Shown here: in pieces, positions 18,710 through 27,278 of the stretch | Layout: the number at the start of each line of letters is the position of its first letter | Position numbering within the stretch: position 1 is the first letter of the stretch | Assembly (NCBI GenBank): GCA_902539295.1 | Contig: CACBIM010000005.1 | Location: 54,695 to 118,694 of the forward strand | Reading direction: 5' to 3' | Source of the DNA: an uncultured SAR116 cluster alpha proteobacterium | GTDB taxonomy: Bacteria > Pseudomonadota > Alphaproteobacteria > Puniceispirillales > GCA-002684695 | DNA length: 64,000 bases | Made by a program: the position numbers and the translations under genes | The notes under the pieces: model-generated | Database searches by the model: none | What the model was told of the DNA's origin: nothing | What the model saw: the letters and a program-made list of their open reading frames with translations, nothing else

Positions 18710-19588
18710 TTAGTTTTTTAGTAAAGATGATAACCAATCATTATACTCTTTTCCAATTTCGTCATCTTTTAGGGCAAAATTAGTATTTGCTTTAGTAAAA
18801 CCAATCTTAGTTCCACAATCATATCGTGTTCCTATAAAATTATAAGCGTAGAAAGGATATTTACCAATTTGTGATGACAAACTGTCAGTAAGCTGTATTT
18901 CGTCATTTGTTCCTTTTTTTTGAAGGGCCAAATCCTCGAACACTGAAGGTTGGATAATGTATCTCCCTACCACAGCTATATTTGAGGGAGCGTTTTTTGG
19001 TTTGGGCTTTTCAACAATGCCACGGACTTCAATTTTATCTCTAATAATTTTCCCAGGAGTTATTATACCGTATGAGGAGGTGTCTTTATCTTCAACATTC
19101 ATTGTGGCAACCATATTACCACCATCCCAGTTTTCTATCATTTGTTTCATGCATCCTGGATTAGCTTCTATCAAATCATCTGCTAAAATAACCGCTACTG
19201 GTTCGTCAGAAATAAAATTTCTTGCACACCAGACAGCATGGCCTAGTCCTAGGGGTCTTTGCTGTCTTATAAAAGAAACCGAACCAGGTTTTAAAACTGT
19301 CTTTTGAATAAGGTTTAAATTTTCTAGATTTTCTTTATCTTTCAGGTTACTTTCAAGTTCAATTGAATGGTCAAAATAATTTTCAATGGCACTTTTTCCT
19401 CTGCCAGTAACAAATATAAATTCTTCTATGCCCGCTTCTATAGCTTCATCAACAGCGTATTGAACAAGAGGTTTATCAAGAACTGGAAGCATTTCTTTAG
19501 GTATTGACTTAGTTGCAGGTAAAAATCGAGTACCGAGACCACCTACTGGAAAAATTGCTTTACGTATTTTTTTTGAAAATTTTGTCAT
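18710..19588 (-). CDS. galU: UTP-glucose-1-phosphate uridylyltransferase
   Basis: A 292-residue nucleotidyltransferase with the GalU N-terminus: FPVGGLGTRFLPATKSIPKEMLP (nucleotide-binding loop and catalytic Arg/Lys) and VQYAVDEAIEAGI. ILADDLI near residue 140 supplies the metal-binding aspartate, and GIVEKPKPKNAPSN the sugar-binding region. It makes UDP-glucose from Glc-1-P and UTP. It lies 18 bp downstream of the epimerase and 3 bp upstream of the phosphomutase, and with ugd at 20730 it completes a route from glucose 6-phosphate to UDP-uronic acids. Confidence 0.95.
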   Translation of the reverse strand: MTKFSKKIRKAIFPVGGLGTRFLPATKSIPKEMLPVLDKPLVQYAVDEAIEAGIEEFIFVTGRGKSAIENYFDHSIELESNLKDKENLENLNLIQKTVLKPGSVSFIRQQRPLGLGHAVWCARNFISDEPVAVILADDLIEANPGCMKQMIENWDGGNMVATMNVEDKDTSSYGIITPGKIIRDKIEVRGIVEKPKPKNAPSNIAVVGRYIIQPSVFEDLALQKKGTNDEIQLTDSLSSQIGKYPFYAYNFIGTRYDCGTKIGFTKANTNFALKDDEIGKEYNDWLSSLLKN

Positions 19589-19606
19589 TTAATTAGTTTT
19601 GCACAT

Positions 19607-20632
19607 CTAATTATGAAAAGTTCTATACCAAGAGATAAATTTTGGTATTCCGTCCTCAATTGAGGTTGAAGGAACAAAACTAGTTATTTGATTTAATTTG
19701 CTTATATCAGCAGCAGTTTCTTCAACATCACCTGGTTGCATTTCGAGATAATTCTTGATTGCCTTTTTATTTAAATTTTTTTCAATCAAAGAAATAAAGT
19801 ATTCCAATTCAGTTGGTTTGTTATTTCCAATATTAAAAACTTCCCAAGGAGCACTACTGTTTGAAGGATTAGGATTTTTACCAGACCAATTTGAATCCCC
19901 AGATGGTTTTTTATCCAATAGACTGAAAACACCTTCAACAATATCATCTATGTATGTAAAATCTCGTCTCATTTTTCCAAATCCAAAAACATCAATTGGC
20001 TCACCCGCTAGTATTTTTTTCGTGAAAATATACAACGCCATATCAGGTCGACCCCATGGACCATATACAGTAAAAAATCTTAAGCCTGTACAAGGTAATT
20101 TAAATATATGCGAGTATGAATGAGCCATAGCTTCATTTGACTTTTTTGACGCCGCATAAAGACTCACCGGATGATCAACATTATTTGTTTCTGAAAAAGG
20201 AAAAACTTTGTTTAATCCATAAACTGATGAAGAACTTGCATATATCAAGTGCTCTGTTGAAAAATTTCTGCAATTTTCTAAAACATTTAAAAATCCTATT
20301 ATGTTACTGTTAATATATGCATGAGGATTTTCTAGAGAGTATCTTACACCTGCCTGAGCCGCTAAATTTATTACAATAGTTGGTTTGTATGAATCAAAAA
20401 GTATTTTAATTCTATCTGCATCAGCAAGATCAATTTTTGAGAATGGCATCCCTTTTTTTGAAAGAATTTCTAGTCTAGCTTTTTTTAACCTTGGATCATA
20501 ATATTCATTCAAATTATCCAAGCCATGAACATTTATTCCATTTTCTAAAAGTTTGTTGCAAATAGAAAAACCAATAAACCCAGCTGCTCCAGTTACTAAT
20601 ACTTTTTTCATAACTTTACTAAAATTGCTCAT
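19607..20632 (-). CDS. UDP-glucuronate 4-epimerase-like SDR (CapI/LpsL type)
   Basis: A 341-residue extended SDR. VLVTGAAGFIGFSICNKLLENG binds NAD, and YAASKKSNE near residue 160 carries the Tyr-x3-Lys catalytic pair. LDNLNEYYDPRLKKARL, AGVRYSLENPHAYINSN and TVYGPWGRPDMA are the block motifs of the CapI/LpsL branch, which converts UDP-GlcA to UDP-GalA. The ORF-track start gives seven residues before the usual MKKVLVTG; the internal ATG at 20609-20611 is an equally plausible start, since neither has a clear Shine-Dalgarno. It is divergent from ugd, whose product would be its substrate. Confidence 0.9.
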   Translation of the reverse strand: MSNFSKVMKKVLVTGAAGFIGFSICNKLLENGINVHGLDNLNEYYDPRLKKARLEILSKKGMPFSKIDLADADRIKILFDSYKPTIVINLAAQAGVRYSLENPHAYINSNIIGFLNVLENCRNFSTEHLIYASSSSVYGLNKVFPFSETNNVDHPVSLYAASKKSNEAMAHSYSHIFKLPCTGLRFFTVYGPWGRPDMALYIFTKKILAGEPIDVFGFGKMRRDFTYIDDIVEGVFSLLDKKPSGDSNWSGKNPNPSNSSAPWEVFNIGNNKPTELEYFISLIEKNLNKKAIKNYLEMQPGDVEETAADISKLNQITSFVPSTSIEDGIPKFISWYRTFHN

Positions 20633-20729
20633 TTGAATGGTTGATTGTATATAACTTATTAAGATATATAAATACAGTTATTATTAGAATTAATATTCAA
20701 AATCAAATTTTTTTATAAAGGTAAAATAA

Positions 20730-22034
20730 TTGAATATTACAATCATTGGAACAGGTTATGTAGGTCTTGTATCAGGAATATGTTTTGCTGAGTTTGGTTT
20801 TAATATTACTTGTGTAGATAAAGAGATAAAAAAAATTCAAAAACTGCAAGATGGGAAAATTCCTATTTATGAACCAGGATTAGAAGTAATACTTAAAAGA
20901 AATATTGAAGCTAATCGGATAACATTTACATCAGAATTAGAAAGTGCTGTTCAAAATGCAGATATAGTTTTTATTGCAGTTGGGACTCCATCAAGGAGAG
21001 GTGATGGGCATGCCGATTTAAGCTTTGTCTTTAGTGTAGCCAAAGAAATAGCAAAAGCAATTAATGGCTATACTTTGGTAGTTACAAAGTCAACTGTCCC
21101 TGTTGGGACTGGCAATCAAGTAAAGCAAATTATTGAAAAAGAAAATGATAAAGCAGAATTTGATATAGCTTCAAATCCTGAATTTCTAAGAGAAGGATCT
21201 GCTGTAGAAGACTTTATGAGGCCTGATAGAGTTGTCGTTGGAGTTGAAACTGAAAGGGCAAAAAAGATGATGGCAGCTCTTTATAGGCCATTGTTCTTAT
21301 TGGAAACTCCAATTGTTTACACCTCATTAGAAAGCGCAGAATTAATAAAATATGCTTCAAATGCCTTTCTTGCGGTTAAAATTTCTTACATAAATCAAAT
21401 GGCGGATTTGTGTGAGAAAGTGGGCGCAAACATTGATGATATCGCCAAAGGGATGGGATTGGACAAAAGAATTGGTAATAAGTTTCTGCATACTGGTCCA
21501 GGTTATGGAGGTAGCTGTTTTCCAAAAGATACACTTGCATTAGTGAAAACTGCTAATGAATATAAATCAGAAGTTTCAATAGTAGAGCAAACTATAAAAT
21601 ACAATGATTTAAGAAAAAAACAGATGGTCAAAAAAATTCAATCTAGTGTAGATAGCTTATCTAATAAAAATATTGCAATTTTAGGATTGTCTTTTAAACC
21701 TGAAACAGATGATATGAGAGATAGTCCTTCAATAGATATAATTAATGGTCTTTTAAATCTAAATGCTAAAATTTTTGCTTATGATCCAGAAGCTATGAAC
21801 GAGGCAAAAAAAATTTTTTCAGACAAAATTAACTATTTACAAAATACTCAGGAATGTATTTCTGGCAAAGATATACTAGTAGTTCTGACTGAGTGGAACG
21901 AGTTTAGAGCACTAAGTCCACTAGAAATATCAAAATTAATGAAAGGAAACATTGTAATTGATTTAAGAAATATTTTTGATTCTAAATCTATGTTTGATGC
22001 TAAACTAGAATATATACCTTTAGGTAAAAAATAG
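20730..22034 (+). CDS. ugd: UDP-glucose 6-dehydrogenase
   Basis: A 434-residue nucleotide-sugar dehydrogenase. It begins NITIIGTGYVGLVSGICFAEFG (NAD-binding). VGTPSRRGDGHADLS near residue 90 and the catalytic cysteine in GPGYGGSCFPKDTLAL near residue 262 are the UDP-glucose dehydrogenase versions of these motifs, distinguishing it from the WbpO/TviB-like paralogue at 5671. It oxidises UDP-glucose twice to UDP-glucuronate. The start is TTG with an AAAGGT Shine-Dalgarno about six bases upstream. It is divergent from the UDP-glucuronate epimerase across 97 bp that should hold both promoters. Confidence 0.95.
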   Translation: MNITIIGTGYVGLVSGICFAEFGFNITCVDKEIKKIQKLQDGKIPIYEPGLEVILKRNIEANRITFTSELESAVQNADIVFIAVGTPSRRGDGHADLSFVFSVAKEIAKAINGYTLVVTKSTVPVGTGNQVKQIIEKENDKAEFDIASNPEFLREGSAVEDFMRPDRVVVGVETERAKKMMAALYRPLFLLETPIVYTSLESAELIKYASNAFLAVKISYINQMADLCEKVGANIDDIAKGMGLDKRIGNKFLHTGPGYGGSCFPKDTLALVKTANEYKSEVSIVEQTIKYNDLRKKQMVKKIQSSVDSLSNKNIAILGLSFKPETDDMRDSPSIDIINGLLNLNAKIFAYDPEAMNEAKKIFSDKINYLQNTQECISGKDILVVLTEWNEFRALSPLEISKLMKGNIVIDLRNIFDSKSMFDAKLEYIPLGKK

Positions 22035-22045
22035 AACTAATTCAT

Positions 22046-23083
22046 TTAAAAAGGAATTGGATATTTCCTGTGTATTTTTGTAATCTCAGTAAGATGCTGT
22101 TTTTCTAATTTTAAGTTTGTTGACTTAATGTTATTTAACAGTTGAATTTCATTTGTAGCCCCAAAAATAACTGATGTCATAAAAGGCCTGCTTAGACAAA
22201 AAGATAGAGCCATTTGGCAAGGATCTAAAGAATATTTTTTAGCTAACCCAAAGTATTCTTCTGCTGCTAAATTAGTTAACTTTGAATTCCTGTTTCCAAG
22301 ACTGTTATTAATACTTTTCCTTGTGCCATTTGGTATTTTATTGTTTGAATATTTTCCAGATAGAATACCACAAGCTAAAGGTGAAAAGGAAAGTAAACCT
22401 ATATTTTCATGGTGACAAACTTCAGCAAGGTCCAGATCAAAGTGTCTACACATTAAACTGTATTCATTTTGGATTGTTACAATTTCTGGAAAACTATTTT
22501 CTTTTGCAATATTAGAAAATTGTATTGTGCCCCATGCTGTTTCATTTGATAAACCAATGGTTCTAATTATACCTTCCTTAACAAATTTATCTAATTCATT
22601 TAGAATATTGTACATGTCATCTAATTCTTTTTCTTGAACTGATGGATCATAATCCCAATTCTGCCTAAAATGGTATGAACCTCTATTAGCCCAATGAAGT
22701 TGATAAAGGTCAATATATTCAGTTTTTAATCTTTTTAGACTTCCTTCTAGAGCTGGTCTTAAATTTGAAACTGAAATTGGTTCTCCATTTCTAATTGCTT
22801 TAAAACCTTTTCCTGTGATTTTAGTAGCTAAAATTATTTTGGACCTTCTTTTTGTTTCTTGCAGCCAGTTTCCTATAATTCTTTCAGTATCACCTTGCGT
22901 TTTGGATGATATTGGCGTTGTTGGATACATCTCAGCAGTATCTAAAAAGTTTATCCCATGATCTATTGATATTTCAATTTGTCTATTTGCATCTGATTGT
23001 GAATTTTGAGAACCCCATGTCATAGTTCCTAAACAGAGTTCACTTACTTTGATTCCACTTTGACCTAAATCATTATATTTCAT
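22046..23083 (-). CDS. Aldo/keto reductase (Tas-like)
   Basis: A 345-residue TIM-barrel NADPH-dependent oxidoreductase. The catalytic tetrad is visible: Asp in NFLDTAEMYP (with the Tyr of the same motif), Lys in ILATKI near residue 83 and His in IDLYQLHWANRG near residue 128. LSPLACGILSGKY near residue 235 and the long loop before it fit the Tas/YghZ branch of 340-350 residues. The substrate is unknown; these enzymes reduce diverse aldehydes and ketones. It is convergent with ugd (11 bp between stops) and divergent from the BKACE gene. Confidence 0.9.
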   Translation of the reverse strand: MKYNDLGQSGIKVSELCLGTMTWGSQNSQSDANRQIEISIDHGINFLDTAEMYPTTPISSKTQGDTERIIGNWLQETKRRSKIILATKITGKGFKAIRNGEPISVSNLRPALEGSLKRLKTEYIDLYQLHWANRGSYHFRQNWDYDPSVQEKELDDMYNILNELDKFVKEGIIRTIGLSNETAWGTIQFSNIAKENSFPEIVTIQNEYSLMCRHFDLDLAEVCHHENIGLLSFSPLACGILSGKYSNNKIPNGTRKSINNSLGNRNSKLTNLAAEEYFGLAKKYSLDPCQMALSFCLSRPFMTSVIFGATNEIQLLNNIKSTNLKLEKQHLTEITKIHRKYPIPF

Positions 23084-23132
23084 TATAATATTTTACCTTG
23101 CATAAGTTTTCATTTTATACATTTAATTTAAT

Positions 23133-23912
23133 ATGAACAGGTTTTCAATTCTCCCAAAGATTATGGTTGCTCCAAATGGAGCAAGAAAAACTAAAGAAGA
23201 TCATCCAAATTTACCTATTACCATCTCAGAAATAGTTAGAGAAGCAGCTAATTGTTTTAATAAAGGTGCAAATGCAATTCATGCGCATGTTAGAGACAAA
23301 AAAGGTGATCATTGTTTAGATGTCGGTTTATATAGAGAGTTGTTAAGTGAACTAGATATAAAAATCCCTGAATTGCCTGTTCAAATCACAACAGAAGCTG
23401 TAGGCAAATTTTCACCTGAAGAGCAATTTGAAGTTGTGAAATTAGTACAACCGGAAGCGGCATCAGTTGCCTTAAAAGAGATGATGCCCAATATTAAATA
23501 TCCCAGGCTAGCACAAAATTTTTATAATTTTGCAATTGAAAATAATATTCAAATTCAGCACATTTTATATTCAGTAGAAGATTTAAAGTTGTTTAAAAAA
23601 GCTATTGAATTAAACGTTATACCAAAAAAAAACTTACAAGTTCTTTATGTCCTGGGAAGATATGATAAAAACTTTCAAAGTAAAAAAGAGGATCTGGATT
23701 TATTTCTAGAAGAGCATAAAAATATAATCTCTGAAATTGACTGGGGAATTTGCGCTTTTGGAAGAGCTGAAACAGATTGTTTAATTAAATCTAATCTTCA
23801 TGGTGGAAAAGTTAGAGTCGGATTTGAAAATAATTTCTACAATCAAGATGGAACTTTAGCCTCTTCAAATGCTGAAAGGGTTGCGGAAGTATCAAAACTA
23901 ATTAATGCCTAA
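23133..23912 (+). CDS. BKACE-family beta-keto acid cleavage enzyme (DUF849), short divergent form
   Basis: A 259-residue protein of the DUF849/BKACE family, which uses acetyl-CoA to cleave beta-keto acids into acetoacetate and a CoA ester. The zinc ligands are in AIHAHVRD (His50 and His52) and probably the glutamate of RVGFENN near residue 231. It is shorter than the paralogue at 29320 (303 aa) and shares little beyond those motifs, so its substrate should differ. It converges on the sugar-type ABC operon with a 4-bp overlap of the two 3' ends. No dehydrogenase or thioesterase partner sits beside it, so no pathway can be named. Confidence 0.85.
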   Translation: MNRFSILPKIMVAPNGARKTKEDHPNLPITISEIVREAANCFNKGANAIHAHVRDKKGDHCLDVGLYRELLSELDIKIPELPVQITTEAVGKFSPEEQFEVVKLVQPEAASVALKEMMPNIKYPRLAQNFYNFAIENNIQIQHILYSVEDLKLFKKAIELNVIPKKNLQVLYVLGRYDKNFQSKKEDLDLFLEEHKNIISEIDWGICAFGRAETDCLIKSNLHGGKVRVGFENNFYNQDGTLASSNAERVAEVSKLINA

Positions 23913-24766
23913 CCTTTAGTTGCCCCCATTGTAAGGCCACTTATGAATTGCTTTTGTAGCAAGAAAAATAAGACAACAGGTGGAAGCGCGACTAAAATAG
24001 AACCTACAGCCATAACATTATACTCATTATAGAACCTACCTTTTATAATTGTTGCCAGACCTGCTGGGGCAAGCATTCCTGATGGTGAAATTGGTGAAAG
24101 AATTAGAGACCAGAAAAAGTCATTCCAAACAAAAGAAAAAATAAGAACAGCTAATGCAGCCATAGCTGGTCTGACAAGTGGCAATACAATTTTATAAAAG
24201 ATTTCAAACTCTGTAGCTCCATCAACACGAGCGGATTCTAATAATTCATTTGGTATTTGTGAAATAAAGTTTCTCATGAAGAAAACACAGAAACCAGCTT
24301 GAAAGGCGCCATGGAATAAGATGATAGCATATTTTGTATTCCAAATACCAATATCTTGGGTCAACCTTAAAACTGGTATCATTAATACTTGATATGGTAT
24401 AAAATTTCCCCCTACAAAAATTGCAAAAATAATCATCATTCCTCTAAAACGAAATTTAGACAAAGCATATCCTGCCATGGTTGCGAGTGATATTGATATG
24501 ATGGTTACAGGAATTACAACCATAAATGAATTTAAAATTGAGGCCATGAAAGGCTCATTCGTTAACGTTCGTTTAAATGCAGTTAAAGTAAAAGGATCTG
24601 GAAGAACAAATCCCCTACCACCGGCATTAAGTTGATCTGCTGTTTTGAAGGCAGCAAGTGTTATTATCATCAGTGGAATTAACCAAAGAAGCAAAACTAG
24701 TGCAACTGAAGAGTAATATATAATCCTATTTGTTTTAGTAGTTTTTTCAATTGGGACTGGGAACAT
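23909..24766 (-). CDS. Sugar-type ABC transporter permease (MalG/UgpE class)
   Basis: A 285-residue inner-membrane permease with about six helices. The EAA coupling-helix motif is clear: LLESARVDGATEFEIFYKIVLPLVRP near residue 185, which contacts the ATPase. A long periplasmic loop after helix 1 (ADQLNAGGRGFVLPDPFTLTAFKRTL) is typical of the MalG class. It pairs with the permease at 24770 (3 bp gap) and the binding protein at 25909. No ATPase gene is in this operon; the nearest matching one is at 61750. The substrate class is likely a sugar, glycoside or polyol. Confidence 0.92.
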   Translation of the reverse strand: MFPVPIEKTTKTNRIIYYSSVALVLLLWLIPLMIITLAAFKTADQLNAGGRGFVLPDPFTLTAFKRTLTNEPFMASILNSFMVVIPVTIISISLATMAGYALSKFRFRGMMIIFAIFVGGNFIPYQVLMIPVLRLTQDIGIWNTKYAIILFHGAFQAGFCVFFMRNFISQIPNELLESARVDGATEFEIFYKIVLPLVRPAMAALAVLIFSFVWNDFFWSLILSPISPSGMLAPAGLATIIKGRFYNEYNVMAVGSILVALPPVVLFFLLQKQFISGLTMGATKG

Positions 24767-24769
24767 AAA

Positions 24770-25858
24770 CTACCTTAAATTTTCATCTTGATAATACATT
24801 CGAATAATAAATGCGATTATAAAAATCAGCATAAACATAAACAATAAAACTGAAATACTTGATCCGTATCCATAGTCTTGATCAAATAATGTTTTTTGGA
24901 ACATGAACCTAGACATTACATCTGAAGCCCCTCGTCCAGGCCCACCTTCAGTCATTATCTGGGTCATATCAAATGAATCAGTGCGCAAAGCTCCAATTAT
25001 AGTAACAACAAGCGCAACAAATGTTGAAGGCCACAATTGTGGCAAAACTATATATCTGAAAAGTTTCCAACCTGAAGCACCATCCATTCTAGCAGCTTCA
25101 ATTTGTTCAGAATTAACTGAGGTTAAGCCAGCTAAGTAAATGATAAGACAATATCCAATTTGTCTGTACCATGCTGCAGCTATAATGCCGTAAGTAGCTT
25201 TATCTTTATCACCTATGATTCCATCTTTCCAACCGAGATATTCATATATTGGTGAGAGCAAACCCCCGTTTGGATCATAGAAAAATTGAAATACAAAACC
25301 AATTACAGCTGCCGAAATAACGAATGGAAAAAATATTAGTGATTTACTTAGTTTAACAAACCATCCTATCTGGTTCAAAAACAGTGCTAATCCCAAACCT
25401 ATTGGAATTGCTAAGGGAAAAAATATTAACCACTTAAGGGTATTTAAGATTATTTTTGTTTCAATTGAAAGTCTTGGCCATTTTGTTTTTTTACCGTCAG
25501 TCAAAGTGCTTATTAAGCCTATTCCTTGATCTAATACTGGTACTCCAATTTTATTATCTCCAGGGTCAAAAACCTTTTGCCAATATTTTTTGATTTTATT
25601 AAAATCTTTGGGTGTTTTTTTAAAAAATCTCTGATAGTTTTCGAAACCAACATATTTCATATCAGGAATTTTTCTACAAAATTCATTTTCTTGAAGAGAC
25701 TTTATATCCCTGCCATCTGAACACTTAAATTGTGTTCCATTCCAGTCATGAAAGCTTATGTGAACACTTCCAATAATTGGATAAATCACCATTATTGTAA
25801 AATATACTAAAGCTGGAGCAAGAAATAACCAGGGAGTAAGATTTAACTTTATTTTCAT
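24770..25858 (-). CDS. Sugar-type ABC transporter permease (MalF/UgpA class) with enlarged periplasmic loop
   Basis: A 362-residue permease, longer than the usual 290-310. Helix 1 (LFLAPALVYFTIMVIYPIIGSV) is followed by roughly 110 mostly hydrophilic residues before the second helix (LKWLIFFPLAIPIGLGLALF). This loop includes two cysteines (FKCSDGR and EFCRKIP), which could form a disulfide in the periplasm. The EAA motif is QIEAARMDGASGWKLFRYIVLPQLWP near residue 258. A perfect hairpin lies between this gene and the upstream binding-protein gene, ending about ten bases before ATG, and no Shine-Dalgarno is visible outside it. It forms the transmembrane channel with the 23909 permease. Confidence 0.92.
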   Translation of the reverse strand: MKIKLNLTPWLFLAPALVYFTIMVIYPIIGSVHISFHDWNGTQFKCSDGRDIKSLQENEFCRKIPDMKYVGFENYQRFFKKTPKDFNKIKKYWQKVFDPGDNKIGVPVLDQGIGLISTLTDGKKTKWPRLSIETKIILNTLKWLIFFPLAIPIGLGLALFLNQIGWFVKLSKSLIFFPFVISAAVIGFVFQFFYDPNGGLLSPIYEYLGWKDGIIGDKDKATYGIIAAAWYRQIGYCLIIYLAGLTSVNSEQIEAARMDGASGWKLFRYIVLPQLWPSTFVALVVTIIGALRTDSFDMTQIMTEGGPGRGASDVMSRFMFQKTLFDQDYGYGSSISVLLFMFMLIFIIAFIIRMYYQDENLR

Positions 25859-25867
25859 TAGATTAAA

Positions 25868-25896
25868 AAAAGGAGCTTTTAAAAAAAGCTCCTTTT
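25868..25896 (-). terminator. Intra-operon hairpin after the binding-protein gene (attenuator-like)
   Basis: The arms AAAAGGAGCTTTT (25868-25880) and AAAAGCTCCTTTT (25884-25896) are perfect 13-bp complements around a 3-base loop. Read on the minus strand, the hairpin follows the binding-protein stop (25909) by 12 bases, is followed by a short T run, and precedes the permease ATG (25858) by only about ten bases. It could terminate most transcripts after the binding protein or protect its 3' end. The AAGGAG inside the 5' arm is about 30 bases from ATG, too far for a normal ribosome site. Confidence 0.75.
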
Positions 25897-25908
25897 ATTT
25901 TTAATTAT

Positions 25909-27141
25909 TTATCCGCCAAAAATTCTTGAACGTTCTTCTTCTATTTCCTCAAGAATTTCCATCATGTTTTCAGGCTCTAGCATAAAATCAACCATTAACT
26001 GCATTGCCGCTTTTGCCATTTCAGGAGTGGTGTCTCTGTCAAAAAACTGAGCTGTTTTTGATTTTGAAAGCATCTCGGCGCCAGCCCTTTGAAAACGATC
26101 TGAAGGAGCTGCTGAACCAGAATGAGTTGACAGTTGACCAAGGACATTATTCATTACTGTTAAATTTTCAGGTTGTGCAAAAAAAGCCATGAACTTTTTA
26201 CCATTTTCGACATTTTGTGCATTAGCCGGCATAAAAATAATCTCCGTTGGTGCATCCTCACCTAATTCCAAGCTTGGATCAATTGGTGGGAATTGATAGA
26301 AATCAAGCTGTGCCTGAGTTTCTTCTGGTAAATTGTTAACAATAAAATTCCCAATAAGATAAGATGCAGCCTCACCATTTATTAAAGGAGGTTGAGCTTC
26401 CTGCCAGCTATAGTTTTGATGGTCATCCATAAAACATCCGGCATCAATTGCTCTTGCCCAATTCTTAAATGTATTTACAACGCCTTGATCAGTATATTTG
26501 GTTTTACCAAGCATTAGATTAATATGGTAATCAAGACCATTAGTTCTCATATTTATATAGTCAAACCAGCCAGCTGCAGTCCAAAGATATTTAGTACCTA
26601 TTGCAACTGAAGCAATTCCTTTTGCTTTAAGTTTTTTACAATTATCTAAAAACTCATCATAAGTTTTTGGAATAGATATACCGTTTGCTTCATAAATATC
26701 TTTTCTATAGTAAATACCCCACTGGTAGTATGAATATGGTACAGCATATTGTTTCCCATTAAACGAAACTGAAGGCATTGTTGATGCCATAGAACTATCC
26801 CATCCTTCACTAGCCCAAACATCAGAGATGTCAGCAAAAAGACCATCAGCAACAAACCCAGCCATTCTATTTCCTGCAAACCATGTAGCAACATCAGGTC
26901 CTTTGTCTGCAGCTAAAATAGTTCTAATTGCAGTTTTGAAAGCTTCATGTTCTGTTGTATTTAAAACAACTTCTATATCTGGATTAGCAGCTTGGAATTT
27001 TGCTACAATATCTTCAAAAGCTTTTTTTGGTGCAGCATCTGAAGCATTAGATGCAATAACTAACTTGCCACCAGCAAAAGCTGAATTAATTATCATTCCT
27101 AAAGCAAAAAATGATAATATTAGTAATTTTACAAATTTCAT
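25909..27141 (-). CDS. Family 1 extracellular solute-binding protein, sugar-type ABC importer
   Basis: A 410-residue periplasmic binding protein. The signal peptide is LLILSFFALGMIINSAFA, with cleavage expected at AFA-GGKLVIAS. The mature protein has the family 1 layout: FEDIVAKFQAANPDIEVVLN near residue 42, GPDVATWFAG near residue 80 and a hinge region with YAVPYSYYQWGIYYRKDIYEANGI. The ATG is preceded by AGGAGGAAAT, one of the strongest Shine-Dalgarno sequences in the window, so high expression is likely. It should bind a sugar or glycoside and deliver it to the two permeases downstream. The C-terminal acidic helix (ILEEIEEERSRIFGG) is exposed and of unknown use. Confidence 0.93.
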   Translation of the reverse strand: MKFVKLLILSFFALGMIINSAFAGGKLVIASNASDAAPKKAFEDIVAKFQAANPDIEVVLNTTEHEAFKTAIRTILAADKGPDVATWFAGNRMAGFVADGLFADISDVWASEGWDSSMASTMPSVSFNGKQYAVPYSYYQWGIYYRKDIYEANGISIPKTYDEFLDNCKKLKAKGIASVAIGTKYLWTAAGWFDYINMRTNGLDYHINLMLGKTKYTDQGVVNTFKNWARAIDAGCFMDDHQNYSWQEAQPPLINGEAASYLIGNFIVNNLPEETQAQLDFYQFPPIDPSLELGEDAPTEIIFMPANAQNVENGKKFMAFFAQPENLTVMNNVLGQLSTHSGSAAPSDRFQRAGAEMLSKSKTAQFFDRDTTPEMAKAAMQLMVDFMLEPENMMEILEEIEEERSRIFGG

Positions 27142-27142
27142 A

Positions 27143-27151
27143 TTTCCTCCT
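27143..27151 (-). promoter_or_regulatory. Strong Shine-Dalgarno of the binding-protein gene
   Basis: The minus strand reads AGGAGGAAA immediately upstream of the ATG at 27141. This near-perfect match to the anti-Shine-Dalgarno sequence is rare in the window, where most genes have weak or no visible site. It fits a highly translated periplasmic protein. Confidence 0.8.
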
Positions 27152-27278
27152 AATTTAAAAATTTCTTAAATAACAAAACAAAGAACTTAAAAAGTTTCAA
27201 GTTGTTTATTCGATATTTTAAGTTAAACATTTAAATACAAAACAAACTATTGGCAATTTGATAAAATGAATAATAATT

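Noticed and set aside
18957-19307. 116-residue plus-strand ORF
   Set aside because: It is antisense to galU, whose motifs are unmistakable; the ORF reads as a shadow with no family features.
19755-20123. 122-residue plus-strand ORF
   Set aside because: It is antisense to the UDP-glucuronate epimerase and shows no motif or ribosome site.
26828-27169. 113-residue plus-strand ORF
   Set aside because: It covers the signal-peptide end of the binding-protein gene in antisense and ends over its strong Shine-Dalgarno.
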